Source: Candidatus Eisenbacteria bacterium
GTDB taxonomy: Bacteria; Eisenbacteria; RBG-16-71-46; SZUA-252
Reading direction: 5' to 3'
Assembly (NCBI GenBank): GCA_035712245.1
Contig: DASTBC010000146.1
Coordinates: 1 to 35,087 of the forward strand
DNA length: 35,087 nucleotides
The notes under the pieces are model-generated. The model was not told where the DNA came from, did not search any database, and saw only the letters and a list, made by a program, of their open reading frames with translations. A program made the translations under genes and the position numbers. Positions 23,084 to 31,155 of the stretch are shown here, one piece after another; within the stretch, counting starts at the first letter, position 1; every line of letters starts with the position of its first letter.

Positions 23084-24054
23084 AGCAGGAGTTCACCGTG
23101 AAGGAGGGCCGGGTCGTGCAGGCCGCGCCCGGAGAAGGAACGGTGCGCGTCTACGGCGCGCCCACCGACGAGGAGCGGCGAGAGATCCTCGCCACGACCG
23201 GGATCGACGGGTACACCCTCGCGTCGGTTCTGGATCCCGAGGAGATCCCCCGCGTGGAGGTGGAGGACGACTACCTGCTCCTGATCTGGAAGCGACCCAC
23301 CCCTGCGATGTTCCGGGAAGGGCAAGCGTTTCGCGTTTCCTCGATGGGCGCACTGCTCCATCAGGGCCGGCTGACCTTCATCACCGCGGACGAAGCTCCG
23401 GATCTCGGACGGGTCCGGACCCGGTCCATCGACTCCTTGAACGAGCTCCTGCTGCGCGAGCTCCTGAGCACGGTGCGTCACTTCAGCGAGCACCTCCGGG
23501 TCATCCAGGAGATCGCCCGCGACATCCAGAGGAAGCTCAACGCCTCGATCGGAAACGAGCATCTCCTCCGGATGTTCGCGCTCACCGAAGGGCTGATCTA
23601 CTACCTCACCGCCGTGGAAGGAAACGGAGGGGCGCTGGGCCGCCTCAAGGCATCCTCCGATCGTCTGAAGTGTTCCGAGGAGGATCAGCGGATCCTGGAA
23701 GATCTCATCATCGAGAACGCCCAGTGCGCGCGGCAGGCGGCCATCTACTCGGACGTCCTCTCGAGCCTGATGGACGCCCGAGGAGCCATCATCAACAACA
23801 ACATGAACGTCCTTCTGAGAAACCTCACGCTGATCAACGTCGTGTTCCTTCCCCTGGGAGTGCTCGCGAGCGTCGGGGGGATGTCCGAGTTCACGATGAT
23901 GACGGGGTCGGCGCGGGACATGCACGGCCCTCCGTGGTGGGTCACGTACCCGGCGTTTCTCCTGGTGCTCGCCCTCATCGGGTTCGTCACGTGGTGGCTG
24001 CTCCGGCGCTGGATGGAGCGGACGATGGGGCGGTCGTTCCCTCCGAATCCTTGA
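23080..24054 (+). CDS. CorA-family divalent cation transporter with GMS instead of GMN
   Basis: This is a 324-residue protein with an AAGGAGGG site before its GTG start. The N-terminal domain is soluble and acidic, a long helical stretch spans 115-245, and two C-terminal membrane helices (about 250-268 and 287-308) follow the CorA plan. In CorA the first helix ends with the selectivity motif GMN; here positions 267-269 read GMS, followed by EF. The C-terminus is basic (LLRRWMERTMG) as expected for the inner face. Transport of Mg2+, Co2+, Zn2+ or another ion cannot be decided. Confidence 0.8.
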   Translation: MKQEFTVKEGRVVQAAPGEGTVRVYGAPTDEERREILATTGIDGYTLASVLDPEEIPRVEVEDDYLLLIWKRPTPAMFREGQAFRVSSMGALLHQGRLTFITADEAPDLGRVRTRSIDSLNELLLRELLSTVRHFSEHLRVIQEIARDIQRKLNASIGNEHLLRMFALTEGLIYYLTAVEGNGGALGRLKASSDRLKCSEEDQRILEDLIIENAQCARQAAIYSDVLSSLMDARGAIINNNMNVLLRNLTLINVVFLPLGVLASVGGMSEFTMMTGSARDMHGPPWWVTYPAFLLVLALIGFVTWWLLRRWMERTMGRSFPPNP

Positions 24055-24076
24055 CCGAGGAGACGGCCCTCCGGCG

Positions 24077-26398
24077 TCAGCGCATCCTGGCCGGACCGCT
24101 TTGCTTCGGCGACGAGGCACGACGGATCAGGTAGTACTCGTTCACCGGCCGGTCGTCCGTCAAAGGACCCGCGTCAGGATCCGAGCGAAGGAGCGCGTCG
24201 AGGGAAATCTCGTGGGTGAGGACCGCGGTCAGCGGATCGATGGGAGTCGCTTCGGGCTCCCACTCGACCAGGTCCGCCCGTGCCTCGGGAGGCATCCGCG
24301 CCACCAGCTGCGCCGGGTCGAGGCGCGCGATCGGGGACTTGCTCCCCAGGAAGTGAATTCCCCAGCCGAACTGGGACGTGTACGCGCGCACGTGAGGGAA
24401 CGTCTCCCGGAGCGCGCGTGCGACCGCGCCGACCACGACGGGCTCGGCGGGGGGCAGCCAGTGCTGGAGAATGCCGTCGGGACTCAACCGCGTTCGGATC
24501 GCTTCGAAGAATTCCCTCGAGTAGAGCAGGCTCGAGCCGGCCGCCTCCACGGGCGGCGGCGGATCCACGGTGATCACGTCATACGTCTCCCGCGTCCTCT
24601 CGAGATATCGCCTGCCGTCGTCCACCACGATGCGAGCCTGAGGTCGCGCGCGTACCGCCGCCGCGTCCGGATGGTAGTAGCCGAACAGCTCGGGGACGCT
24701 CGGGATGAGCTCCACCGCGGTCGTGGGAACACCCCACGTCAGCGACGAGCGGAAGCTCGTCCCCATGCCGAAGCAGATGACGAGCACGCGCTCCGGCGGG
24801 CGCTCCCGCGCGGCCGCCGGCAGGTGGGCCATCATCTTCGTGATCGGGGTCAGGGTCGTCATGCCGTATCCATTCACGAGCAGGTGCTTGTTGAAGCCCT
24901 CGCCGACCGCGATCACCGTGGCCGAATGGTCCCGTCGCGACTCGCGGGTGGAGAAGATCCGGTCGAAGTCCCTCGACAGGAGAACGACGGCGACGCCGAG
25001 ACCCAGAGCCGCGGTCCCGACGAGCCGCGCCTGGGCCCCGGCGAGCACGAACGCGAAGAGAGGAAGCGCGAGCAGCGCGAGGACCCATCGCTCGCCCAGG
25101 AACGGCAGCAGGGCGAAGCTCGCGAGGAGCGGACCGGCGATGCATCCGAGCACGTTGAGGGCGTAGACGGATCCCGCACGCCCCGGATCGCCCCGTGACC
25201 AGAGATCCACGAGCCGCGGCGTCAGAAATCCCAGCGCGAAGCAGAACGGGGCGATACCCATCGCGAGGCGAAGGAGGCCGATGGCGAACGTGTCCGGAGG
25301 GCCGAGGCGCGGGTCCGCGAGGACCGTGGGCAGCATCGCGAGGAGCGCGACCGCGAGGACCGCGCCGGGACTCCACGCGGTCCGGCGCGCGGCCGCGCTT
25401 CTCGCGGCGTGCCACCGATACGCGGTCGATCCGAGAAAGGTCGCGACAAGGTAGACCGCCAGGATGGACGCGAACGCGTAGACCACCGTGCCCAGGTACG
25501 GCGTGAACTGACGCACCCAGACGACTTCCATCCCCATGGAGATGAGGCCGGTGAGGAACAGGAGCCACGGCACCCACCGAAGCCCGGGATCCGAGGAGCG
25601 GCCCGCCCATGGCGCCGCGGCCTGCGGTGGGAGCGTCTCGGGAACCCCGGACGGGACCGGGGCCGGAAGTCGGATGCTCAGCGCCAGCGCCGCCGCGCCC
25701 AGAAGTCCGTTGACGATCGCGGTCGCTCGCAGCGTGCCGTGAAATCCGAGCAGCTCGATCATCAGGAGCGCCGAGAGGAGCGTGCCCGAGGCCGCGCCCA
25801 CGACGTTCGCCATGTAGAGATAGCTGAACGTTCCGGCGGCGCGGCTCGCTCCCTCCGTCTCCTGCCGCGACCGCAGGGCAGCCATGCCCAGGGGGAAGGT
25901 GGCGCCCATCGCCGTGCAGAAGGGAAGCAACGTGACCGCGACGAGGATCCCCGCGCCCAGATAGTGGGCGCCGGATGCCCATGTGGCGTCGGTTCCAAGC
26001 GCATCCAGCAGCCTCCGCGCCCACCGGAGCTCCGGTGCGACGAGAAGTCCGCCGGCGCCGATCACGATCTCCGCGACGGCGTAGAGACGCAGGACACGGC
26101 GGGGATCCTCGACGCGCCGCGTCCAGCGACCCGCTCCCCAGCTGCCCAGGGCAAGACCGGCCATGAACACCGAGAGGACGATCGCGACCATCGCGGTCGT
26201 GACCCCGAACGCGGCCATGGCGAGGCGGAGCCACACGACCTGGTAGACCAGGGCGCACGCGCCGGATACGAAGAAGAAGACGAAGAACCAGGATCGGAGG
26301 GGTTCGCGCGGTCCCCGGGCCGCCTTCGATCGTCCGCCGCCGGCCGAGGCTGCGCCGGGCGCGATCGTCCGTGGGCGTCTAGCGGATTCCTTCGTCAA
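24077..26398 (-). CDS. Membrane-transporter-like domain fused to a spermidine synthase-like domain
   Basis: The protein has 773 residues. The first 480 contain many hydrophobic segments with spermine/spermidine-synthase-associated membrane patterns (SGACALVYQVVWLRLAMAAF; MGMEVVWVRQFTPYLG). The last 280 form an SpeE-like fold: RVLVICFGMGTSFRSSLTWG at the SAM/dcSAM site, VELIPSV with an acidic residue, IVVDDGRRYLERT, VITVDPPPPVEAAGSSLLYS. Such fusions are common in environmental bacteria, and whether they make polyamines is not settled. The start is a TTG at 26396-26398 with GGAG 9 bases upstream. Confidence 0.85.
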   Translation of the reverse strand: MTKESARRPRTIAPGAASAGGGRSKAARGPREPLRSWFFVFFFVSGACALVYQVVWLRLAMAAFGVTTAMVAIVLSVFMAGLALGSWGAGRWTRRVEDPRRVLRLYAVAEIVIGAGGLLVAPELRWARRLLDALGTDATWASGAHYLGAGILVAVTLLPFCTAMGATFPLGMAALRSRQETEGASRAAGTFSYLYMANVVGAASGTLLSALLMIELLGFHGTLRATAIVNGLLGAAALALSIRLPAPVPSGVPETLPPQAAAPWAGRSSDPGLRWVPWLLFLTGLISMGMEVVWVRQFTPYLGTVVYAFASILAVYLVATFLGSTAYRWHAARSAAARRTAWSPGAVLAVALLAMLPTVLADPRLGPPDTFAIGLLRLAMGIAPFCFALGFLTPRLVDLWSRGDPGRAGSVYALNVLGCIAGPLLASFALLPFLGERWVLALLALPLFAFVLAGAQARLVGTAALGLGVAVVLLSRDFDRIFSTRESRRDHSATVIAVGEGFNKHLLVNGYGMTTLTPITKMMAHLPAAARERPPERVLVICFGMGTSFRSSLTWGVPTTAVELIPSVPELFGYYHPDAAAVRARPQARIVVDDGRRYLERTRETYDVITVDPPPPVEAAGSSLLYSREFFEAIRTRLSPDGILQHWLPPAEPVVVGAVARALRETFPHVRAYTSQFGWGIHFLGSKSPIARLDPAQLVARMPPEARADLVEWEPEATPIDPLTAVLTHEISLDALLRSDPDAGPLTDDRPVNEYYLIRRASSPKQSGPARMR

Positions 26399-26457
26399 CG
26401 GTCTCGGCTCCCCAGGTGTCGAATCATCGAAGCACCATTCCTCGGGGAGGATATTCC

Positions 26458-27438
26458 ATGATCGGGAGAACAGCCATGCATCGCTCGGGTCTCGCCGTTC
26501 TGGTCCTGGGGTGGGTCGCCCTTGCCCCCTCGCACGGGGCCGTCTGCAATGAGATCTCCGTCTCGAGCGAAACGCCGGTGTGGTCGCCCGACGGACGGCA
26601 GATCGTGTTCTCGTCCGGGGCGTTCATGCAGCACCAGATCTACGTCATGAACGCGGATGGCTCGGACACTCGCCGTCTGACTTCGGGCGAGCAGAACCGC
26701 TGGCCCAGCTGGTCGCCGGACGGGAAGCTCATCGTGTTCATGTCCGACCGGGACGGCCAGGGCGAGCTCTACGTCATGAACGCGGATGGGACCGGACAGA
26801 GGCGTCTGACGAACTCTCCGGTGCACGAATTCGCGCCGGCATGGTCTCCGCAAGGCGAGGTCCTCGTCTGTCTGGCGGAGATGCCTGGAGCGAAGCAGCA
26901 GCTCTTGATCGTGTCGGTCGCGGACGGCTCGACGACCCGGATCGATGGCGACCACCTCTACTACGGCCGCCCCGCATGGCTTCCGGACGGTTCGAGGTTC
27001 CTGATCGCGGCTCATCGCGATGACCGCGCGACAGCGAACGACCGATGGAAGGTCCCGACGCGCATCTATTCGTTCGGCCTCGAGGAAGGCGACCTCCGGG
27101 CCGTGACGAAGGAAGGGCAGGACACGAATCCATGGCCCTCCCCCCAGGGTGACCGCTTCGTCTTCGACACCGGCGACGGAAGCGGCTGGTCGTCGGATCG
27201 CGGCCAGTGGGACCTGTGGATCTTCCGTGTGCGCGATGGCCAGCGCAAACGCCTCACGACGGGCGACGCCAACGACTGGGGCGCCGCATGGTCGCCGGAC
27301 GGGAAGCGGCTCGCATTCAGCTCCGGCAGGAATCGCGTCTATGCGCTGCACGTCGTGCTCGCGGACGGATCGGGGCGACGAGCCCTGACGCGAACCGACC
27401 GGCTTCCCGACGCTCGCAAGGAGGCCTCGAAAGGGTAG
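26458..27438 (+). CDS. TolB-like secreted beta-propeller protein (PD40 repeats)
   Basis: The 326 residues from ATG 26458 were chosen because GGGGAGG precedes it; an upstream in-frame GTG at 26416 lacks a site. A signal peptide (about 1-27) is followed by repeats of the form PxWSPDGxxIxF: TPVWSPDGRQIVFSS, PSWSPDGKLIVFMSD, PAWSPQGEVLVCLAE, NPWPSPQGDRFVFD and AAWSPDGKRLAFSS. They alternate with IYVMNADGS and LYVMNADGT strands. This is the PD40/WD40-like propeller of TolB and related periplasmic proteins. No catalytic prolyl-oligopeptidase domain follows, so it is probably a binding scaffold. Confidence 0.88.
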   Translation: MIGRTAMHRSGLAVLVLGWVALAPSHGAVCNEISVSSETPVWSPDGRQIVFSSGAFMQHQIYVMNADGSDTRRLTSGEQNRWPSWSPDGKLIVFMSDRDGQGELYVMNADGTGQRRLTNSPVHEFAPAWSPQGEVLVCLAEMPGAKQQLLIVSVADGSTTRIDGDHLYYGRPAWLPDGSRFLIAAHRDDRATANDRWKVPTRIYSFGLEEGDLRAVTKEGQDTNPWPSPQGDRFVFDTGDGSGWSSDRGQWDLWIFRVRDGQRKRLTTGDANDWGAAWSPDGKRLAFSSGRNRVYALHVVLADGSGRRALTRTDRLPDARKEASKG

Positions 27439-27498
27439 GCCCCTGGGGACCGACGCACCCCGGCACGGTGCGGCATCCCCTCACCCCCCGTCCCGTCT

Positions 27499-27526
27499 CG
27501 CGGGGCGGTGGTAAGATCGCCCCGCG
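27499..27526 (+). promoter_or_regulatory. 9-bp hairpin with TGGTAAGAT in its loop
   Basis: CGCGGGGCG (27499-27507) pairs perfectly with CGCCCCGCG (27518-27526) across a 10-base loop. The loop carries TAAGAT (27512-27517) preceded by TGG, an extended -10-like sequence 57 bp before the Cys-rich lipoprotein start. It may be the terminator of the gene at 26458-27438, the promoter of the lipoprotein gene, or both. Confidence 0.4.
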
Positions 27527-27573
27527 GTGGCGATCCGCGCCGGCTGTGACTTCCTCGACTGGGGGGACGATCC

Positions 27574-28017
27574 GTGAGGCGAATCGGTATGGCGGCACTC
27601 GTCATTCTGAGCCTTCTCTCCGCATGCTCGAAGAACTCCGATAACTCCTCGACACCCTCGAACGACGTCGATCCTCGGAACGCGACGGGAGAACCGCCGC
27701 ACCGCAAGGGAAGAGCCCTCGTGAAGGAGCTGCCGGCCGGAGTGGAAGGAGTCGAGCTGACCGACGGGGGACTCCGGGTCCTGAAGGGCTATGAAGTCGT
27801 CCATGACTCGGATAGCACCTTCTCCATCGCGCGCGTGAGCACCGGCAGGCCTGGTCCCACCGGCACGAGCGGCTCGTGCAAATGCACCTCGGGGACCGGG
27901 AAGTGCAAGGACGGGGGAGCGACGATCATCGTCTGTGTGCCCGCGGACACCACGTGCACGACGTGCGGGCTCGCCTTGACCGTCGGGGGCGTGAGCACCC
28001 CGATCTTCATCTACTAG
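27574..28017 (+). CDS. Cys-rich lipoprotein of an unrecognised family (intact copy)
   Basis: This is a 147-residue lipoprotein from GTG 27574 with GGGGGGA before it. The signal peptide ends in a lipobox (LLSAC, Cys18), then a Ser/Asn/Pro linker to about 45. A middle part (VEGVELTDGGLRVLKGYEVV) precedes a Gly/Thr-rich turn. The C-terminal domain has six Cys at 102, 104, 111, 121, 128 and 131 (C-x-C-x6-C-x9-C-x6-C-x2-C) and a hydrophobic end. A decayed paralogue with the same six Cys is at 18381-18596. The Cys spacing could bind metal or form disulfides on the cell surface. Function unknown. Confidence 0.75.
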   Translation: MRRIGMAALVILSLLSACSKNSDNSSTPSNDVDPRNATGEPPHRKGRALVKELPAGVEGVELTDGGLRVLKGYEVVHDSDSTFSIARVSTGRPGPTGTSGSCKCTSGTGKCKDGGATIIVCVPADTTCTTCGLALTVGGVSTPIFIY

Positions 28018-28053
28018 GTGCTAGCGCACTCGTGATGTGAAAGGAACGCTCCC

Positions 28054-28896
28054 ATGAAGGGCAAGAAACGGGTCTCCAAGAGGACCGTGAGGAAGCCCGC
28101 GAGGAAGGCTGCCGCCAGTTCCGGGGACTGGCGCGCGGCCGTGCTTCGCCGTGTCCGGGACCTCATCCTGGAAGCGGACCGGGACATCACCGAGGAAGTG
28201 AAGTGGAGGAAGCCTTCCAATCCGGCGGGAGTTCCCGTCTGGTCTCGGAACGGAATGATCTGCACCGGGGAGACCTACAAGAACGCCGTGAAGGTGACCT
28301 TCGCGAAGGGCGCGCACCTCGAGGATCCCGCGGGTCTCTTCAATTCGGGTCTCGAGGGCAACCTCCGCCGAGCGATCGATCTTCACGAGGGGGACGAGAT
28401 CGACGAGTCCGGTTTCCAGGACCTGATCCGTTCCGCGGTTTCCCTGAACCAAGAGAGCGCGAAGGCGGGACAGAAAGCCGGGACCAAGCGGGCCAGGAAG
28501 CCGGTTCTCCTCTCGGGCGGCAACCCCCAGATCGGGAAGGCCGCGGGGAACGCCCCCGTACAGGCCTACATCGCGGCGATGCCCGGCTGGAAGCGTGAGG
28601 TCGGAGAGCGTCTTGACGCGCTCATCACGCGCCACGTGCCCCACGTGCGCAAGGCCGTCAAGTGGAACTCCCCGTTCTACGGAATCGAGGGCAACGGCTG
28701 GTTCGTATCGTTCCATGTCTTCGCCCGTTACGTGAAGGTGACCTTCTTCAAGGGGACGTCGCTCCGTCCCGTCCCTCCCGGAGGCAAGGCCAAGGAAGCG
28801 CGCTGGATCGACGTTCACGAGGACGATCTCGACGAGCGCCAGATGACACTGTGGGTCAAGCAAGCGGCCGCAATCCCGGGTTGGGGCAACGCGTGA
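28054..28896 (+). CDS. Tandem DUF1801-domain protein
   Basis: The 280 residues begin with a Lys/Arg-rich tail (1-20). Two related domains follow, about 22-135 and 165-275. Each has a helix then EEVKWRKPSNP or RKAVKWNSPFYG, a GMICTGETYKNAVKVTFAKG or GWFVSFHVFARYVKVTFFKG hairpin, and an end with IDLHEGDEIDE or IDVHEDDLDE. This is the DUF1801/YdhG-like fold, duplicated in one chain. Function of the family is not established. The basic N-terminal tail could bind nucleic acid; that is inference. Confidence 0.8.
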   Translation: MKGKKRVSKRTVRKPARKAAASSGDWRAAVLRRVRDLILEADRDITEEVKWRKPSNPAGVPVWSRNGMICTGETYKNAVKVTFAKGAHLEDPAGLFNSGLEGNLRRAIDLHEGDEIDESGFQDLIRSAVSLNQESAKAGQKAGTKRARKPVLLSGGNPQIGKAAGNAPVQAYIAAMPGWKREVGERLDALITRHVPHVRKAVKWNSPFYGIEGNGWFVSFHVFARYVKVTFFKGTSLRPVPPGGKAKEARWIDVHEDDLDERQMTLWVKQAAAIPGWGNA

Positions 28897-29019
28897 GGAC
28901 CGTGGCGGCGACCATCGCCACACGGCACGGACCGTGCTGCAGCGCAAGCGGAAGCCTGGAACGCACTCCAGGTCCGCCAGGGCCAGCTTGCGCGGTCGTG
29001 AGGACGTGCCGATGGTTAC

Positions 29020-29029
29020 AAAACGTTTT
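29020..29029. promoter_or_regulatory. LacI/PurR-like operator palindrome AAAACGTTTT
   Basis: A perfect 10-bp palindrome with central CG lies in an AT-richer patch of the 205-bp gap (28897-29101) before the permease gene. The surrounding ACAAAACGTTTTCGT resembles operators of the LacI family, notably PurR boxes, whose known form ends AAACGTTTTCGT. No LacI-type regulator is in the window. Upstream in the gap there is also a small palindrome GCACGGACCGTGC, possibly part of the terminator of the DUF1801 gene. Confidence 0.35.
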
Positions 29030-29101
29030 CGTACTTACACCCTTCGCATCCTCCATTCGCTTCGAGTAACGCAACGCCCCCCACGGCCCCGGCCCTGACC
29101 C

Positions 29102-30460
29102 GTGCGGCCGCCCAGGGGAATCCCGACTCAGACGCTGCGGGTGCGCGACGCGATGGCCATCATCGTCGGGATCGTCGTTGGCGCGGGGATCTTTCGAACT
29201 CCGGCGGTCGTTGCCGCGAACGCTTCGAGCGAGACGGCCGCCCTGCTCGCATGGGTTCTGGGCGGGCTGATCTCCTGCGTGGGAGCGCTCTGCTACGCGG
29301 AGCTGGCCACGACCTATCCACATGCCGGCGGCGACTACCACTTCCTCACGAGGGCGTACGGCAAGCGGCTGTCCTTCCTGTTCGCCTGGGCCCGCCTCAG
29401 CGTGATCCAGACCGGCTCGATCGCGCTGCTCGCGTTCGTGTTCGGCGACTATGCATCGGAGCTGCTGTCCCTCGGGCCGAACTCCGCGGGGCTCTATGCG
29501 GTCCTCATGGTGGTCGGCCTGACGCTCCTGAACATCACGGGAGTGCGGCAGGGGACCGGCGCGCAGAACGTGCTCACGACCCTGGAAGTGCTGGGAGTCG
29601 TGGCGGTCATCGCCGCTGGCGTGAGCGTGATCGCGGTCTCGGGGTCGTCGCCCACGCCGGCCGGGAACGCCACGCCCCCGTCCTCGCCCTCGTTCGGCCT
29701 CATGATGGTGTTCGTGCTGCTCACGTACGGGGGGTGGAACGAGGCAGCGTACGTCTCGGCGGAGCTGCGCGACGCGAAGCGAACCATGGCTCACGCCATG
29801 CTGCGCAGCATCCTCCTGGTCATGGTCCTGTACGTCCTGGCCAACTGGGCGTACCTGAGCGTGCTGGGCCTCCAAGGTACGGCGGGGTCGAGCGCGGTGG
29901 CGACAGACGTCATGCGGCGCGCCATGGGCGGCATCGGCGCGACCGTGATCAGCGTGCTGGTGGCGGTCGCGGCCCTGACCTCGGCCAACGCCTCCGTGTT
30001 CACGGGTGCTCGAGCCAACTACGCGTGGGGCCTGGATGTTCCGCGGTTCGGCTTCCTCGGGCGGTGGAGCGAACGCTCGGGCACGCCGACGGGAGGGCTG
30101 CTCGTGCAGGGCGCGGTCGCGCTCCTCCTGGTTCTCTTGGGAACGCTCACGCGCAAGGGGTTCGTGACGATCGTGGAGTACACGGCCCCGGTATTCTGGT
30201 TCTTCTTCCTGCTGGCTGGCGTGGCTCTCTTCGTGCTGCGCCGCCGCGATCCGAACGCGTCGCGTCCGTTTCGCGTGCCCCTCTACCCCTTCACCCCCCT
30301 GCTGTTCTGCATGACGAGCGCATACCTGCTCTATTCCAGCCTCGCGTACACGGGCATCGGCGCACTCGTGGGCGCGGCGGTTCTTGGAGCCGGTGCGCTG
30401 ATGCTGTTCGTCTTCAGCCCACGCCCAGGCGTGCGTGTTCACGCGGGAGAGATCGCATGA
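29102..30460 (+). CDS. APC family amino acid permease
   Basis: This is a 452-residue inner-membrane transporter with about 12 hydrophobic segments. The first helix carries GIVVGAGIFRTPAVVA, the substrate-binding unwound helix signature of the amino acid-polyamine-organocation family. FVLLTYGGWNEAAYVSAEL matches helix 6. The start is GTG 29102. Its stop overlaps the next gene as ATGA (30457-30460), coupling it to the exported methyltransferase. The substrate is not predictable; amino acids or polyamines are usual. Confidence 0.9.
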   Translation: MRPPRGIPTQTLRVRDAMAIIVGIVVGAGIFRTPAVVAANASSETAALLAWVLGGLISCVGALCYAELATTYPHAGGDYHFLTRAYGKRLSFLFAWARLSVIQTGSIALLAFVFGDYASELLSLGPNSAGLYAVLMVVGLTLLNITGVRQGTGAQNVLTTLEVLGVVAVIAAGVSVIAVSGSSPTPAGNATPPSSPSFGLMMVFVLLTYGGWNEAAYVSAELRDAKRTMAHAMLRSILLVMVLYVLANWAYLSVLGLQGTAGSSAVATDVMRRAMGGIGATVISVLVAVAALTSANASVFTGARANYAWGLDVPRFGFLGRWSERSGTPTGGLLVQGAVALLLVLLGTLTRKGFVTIVEYTAPVFWFFFLLAGVALFVLRRRDPNASRPFRVPLYPFTPLLFCMTSAYLLYSSLAYTGIGALVGAAVLGAGALMLFVFSPRPGVRVHAGEIA

Positions 30461-31092
30461 CACTCCGAACACTCGAGTCTGCGTTGTTGTCGTTGTTACT
30501 CGGTGCCGTGGTCGCCTGTGCGCCGAGCGGTGCGCCTCCCGCCGCCACACAGGCGGAACGAGGGGCGGTGAGTTCCTACGCGGCGCAGCCGGCCGCGAAG
30601 ACCCAGAAAACGCCCCGCACGCCGGACGTGATCTATGTTCCGACTCCTCCGGACGTCGTGGACGCGATGCTGAAGGTCGCCAAGGTCGGGCCGGACGACG
30701 TTCTCTACGACCTCGGCAGCGGAGATGGCCGGATCGTCATCGCGGCGGCCCAAAGCTATGGCGTGAAGCGCGGAGTGGGAATCGACATCGATCCAAAGCG
30801 CATCACGGAGGCCAACCAGAACGCCAAGAAGGCCGGTGTCACCGACCGGGTGAGCTTCCGAAACGAGGACCTGTTCGAGGTCGACTTCAGCGAAGCCACG
30901 GTCGTGACGCTCTATCTGCTTCCGGAGCTCAATCTCAAGCTGCGCCCGAAGCTGTGGGAGGCTCTCGAGCCCGGCACGCGCGTCGTCTCGCATGCCTTCG
31001 ACATGGGAGACTGGGAACCGGAGCAGAGGCTGGATATCGACGGAAGGAAGGTGTTCCTCTGGACCATTCCGGCAAAGCCTGTGTCGCGATAG
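30457..31092 (+). CDS. Exported lipoprotein with class I SAM-methyltransferase domain
   Basis: The 211 residues begin with a signal peptide and lipobox (VVAC, Cys21), then a low-complexity linker to 50. Next comes PDVIYVPTPPDVVDAMLKVA and the SAM motif DVLYDLGSGDGRIVIAAA (near 82-99), with an acidic GIDIDP motif and VTLYLLPELNLKLRPKLWEA. The family is common in bacteria and often has a signal peptide, which is odd because SAM is cytoplasmic. The acceptor is unknown. Translational coupling to the permease suggests a shared task. Confidence 0.8.
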   Translation: MTLRTLESALLSLLLGAVVACAPSGAPPAATQAERGAVSSYAAQPAAKTQKTPRTPDVIYVPTPPDVVDAMLKVAKVGPDDVLYDLGSGDGRIVIAAAQSYGVKRGVGIDIDPKRITEANQNAKKAGVTDRVSFRNEDLFEVDFSEATVVTLYLLPELNLKLRPKLWEALEPGTRVVSHAFDMGDWEPEQRLDIDGRKVFLWTIPAKPVSR

Positions 31093-31155
31093 GCCCGGGG
31101 CACGCTCGTACTCGCGATCGTGGCGGTGTTTCGTGGCCGAGGGGGTGATCTCCCG

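Noticed and set aside
24579-26258. Open frame of 559 codons on the minus strand
   Set aside because: Arg/Gly/Pro-rich frame-shifted shadow of the membrane/spermidine synthase fusion; the true frame has transmembrane and SAM-site motifs.
28856-30550. Open frame of 564 codons antisense to the permease
   Set aside because: His/Arg/Glu-rich composition typical of antisense frames in high-GC genes; the plus strand encodes a clear permease.
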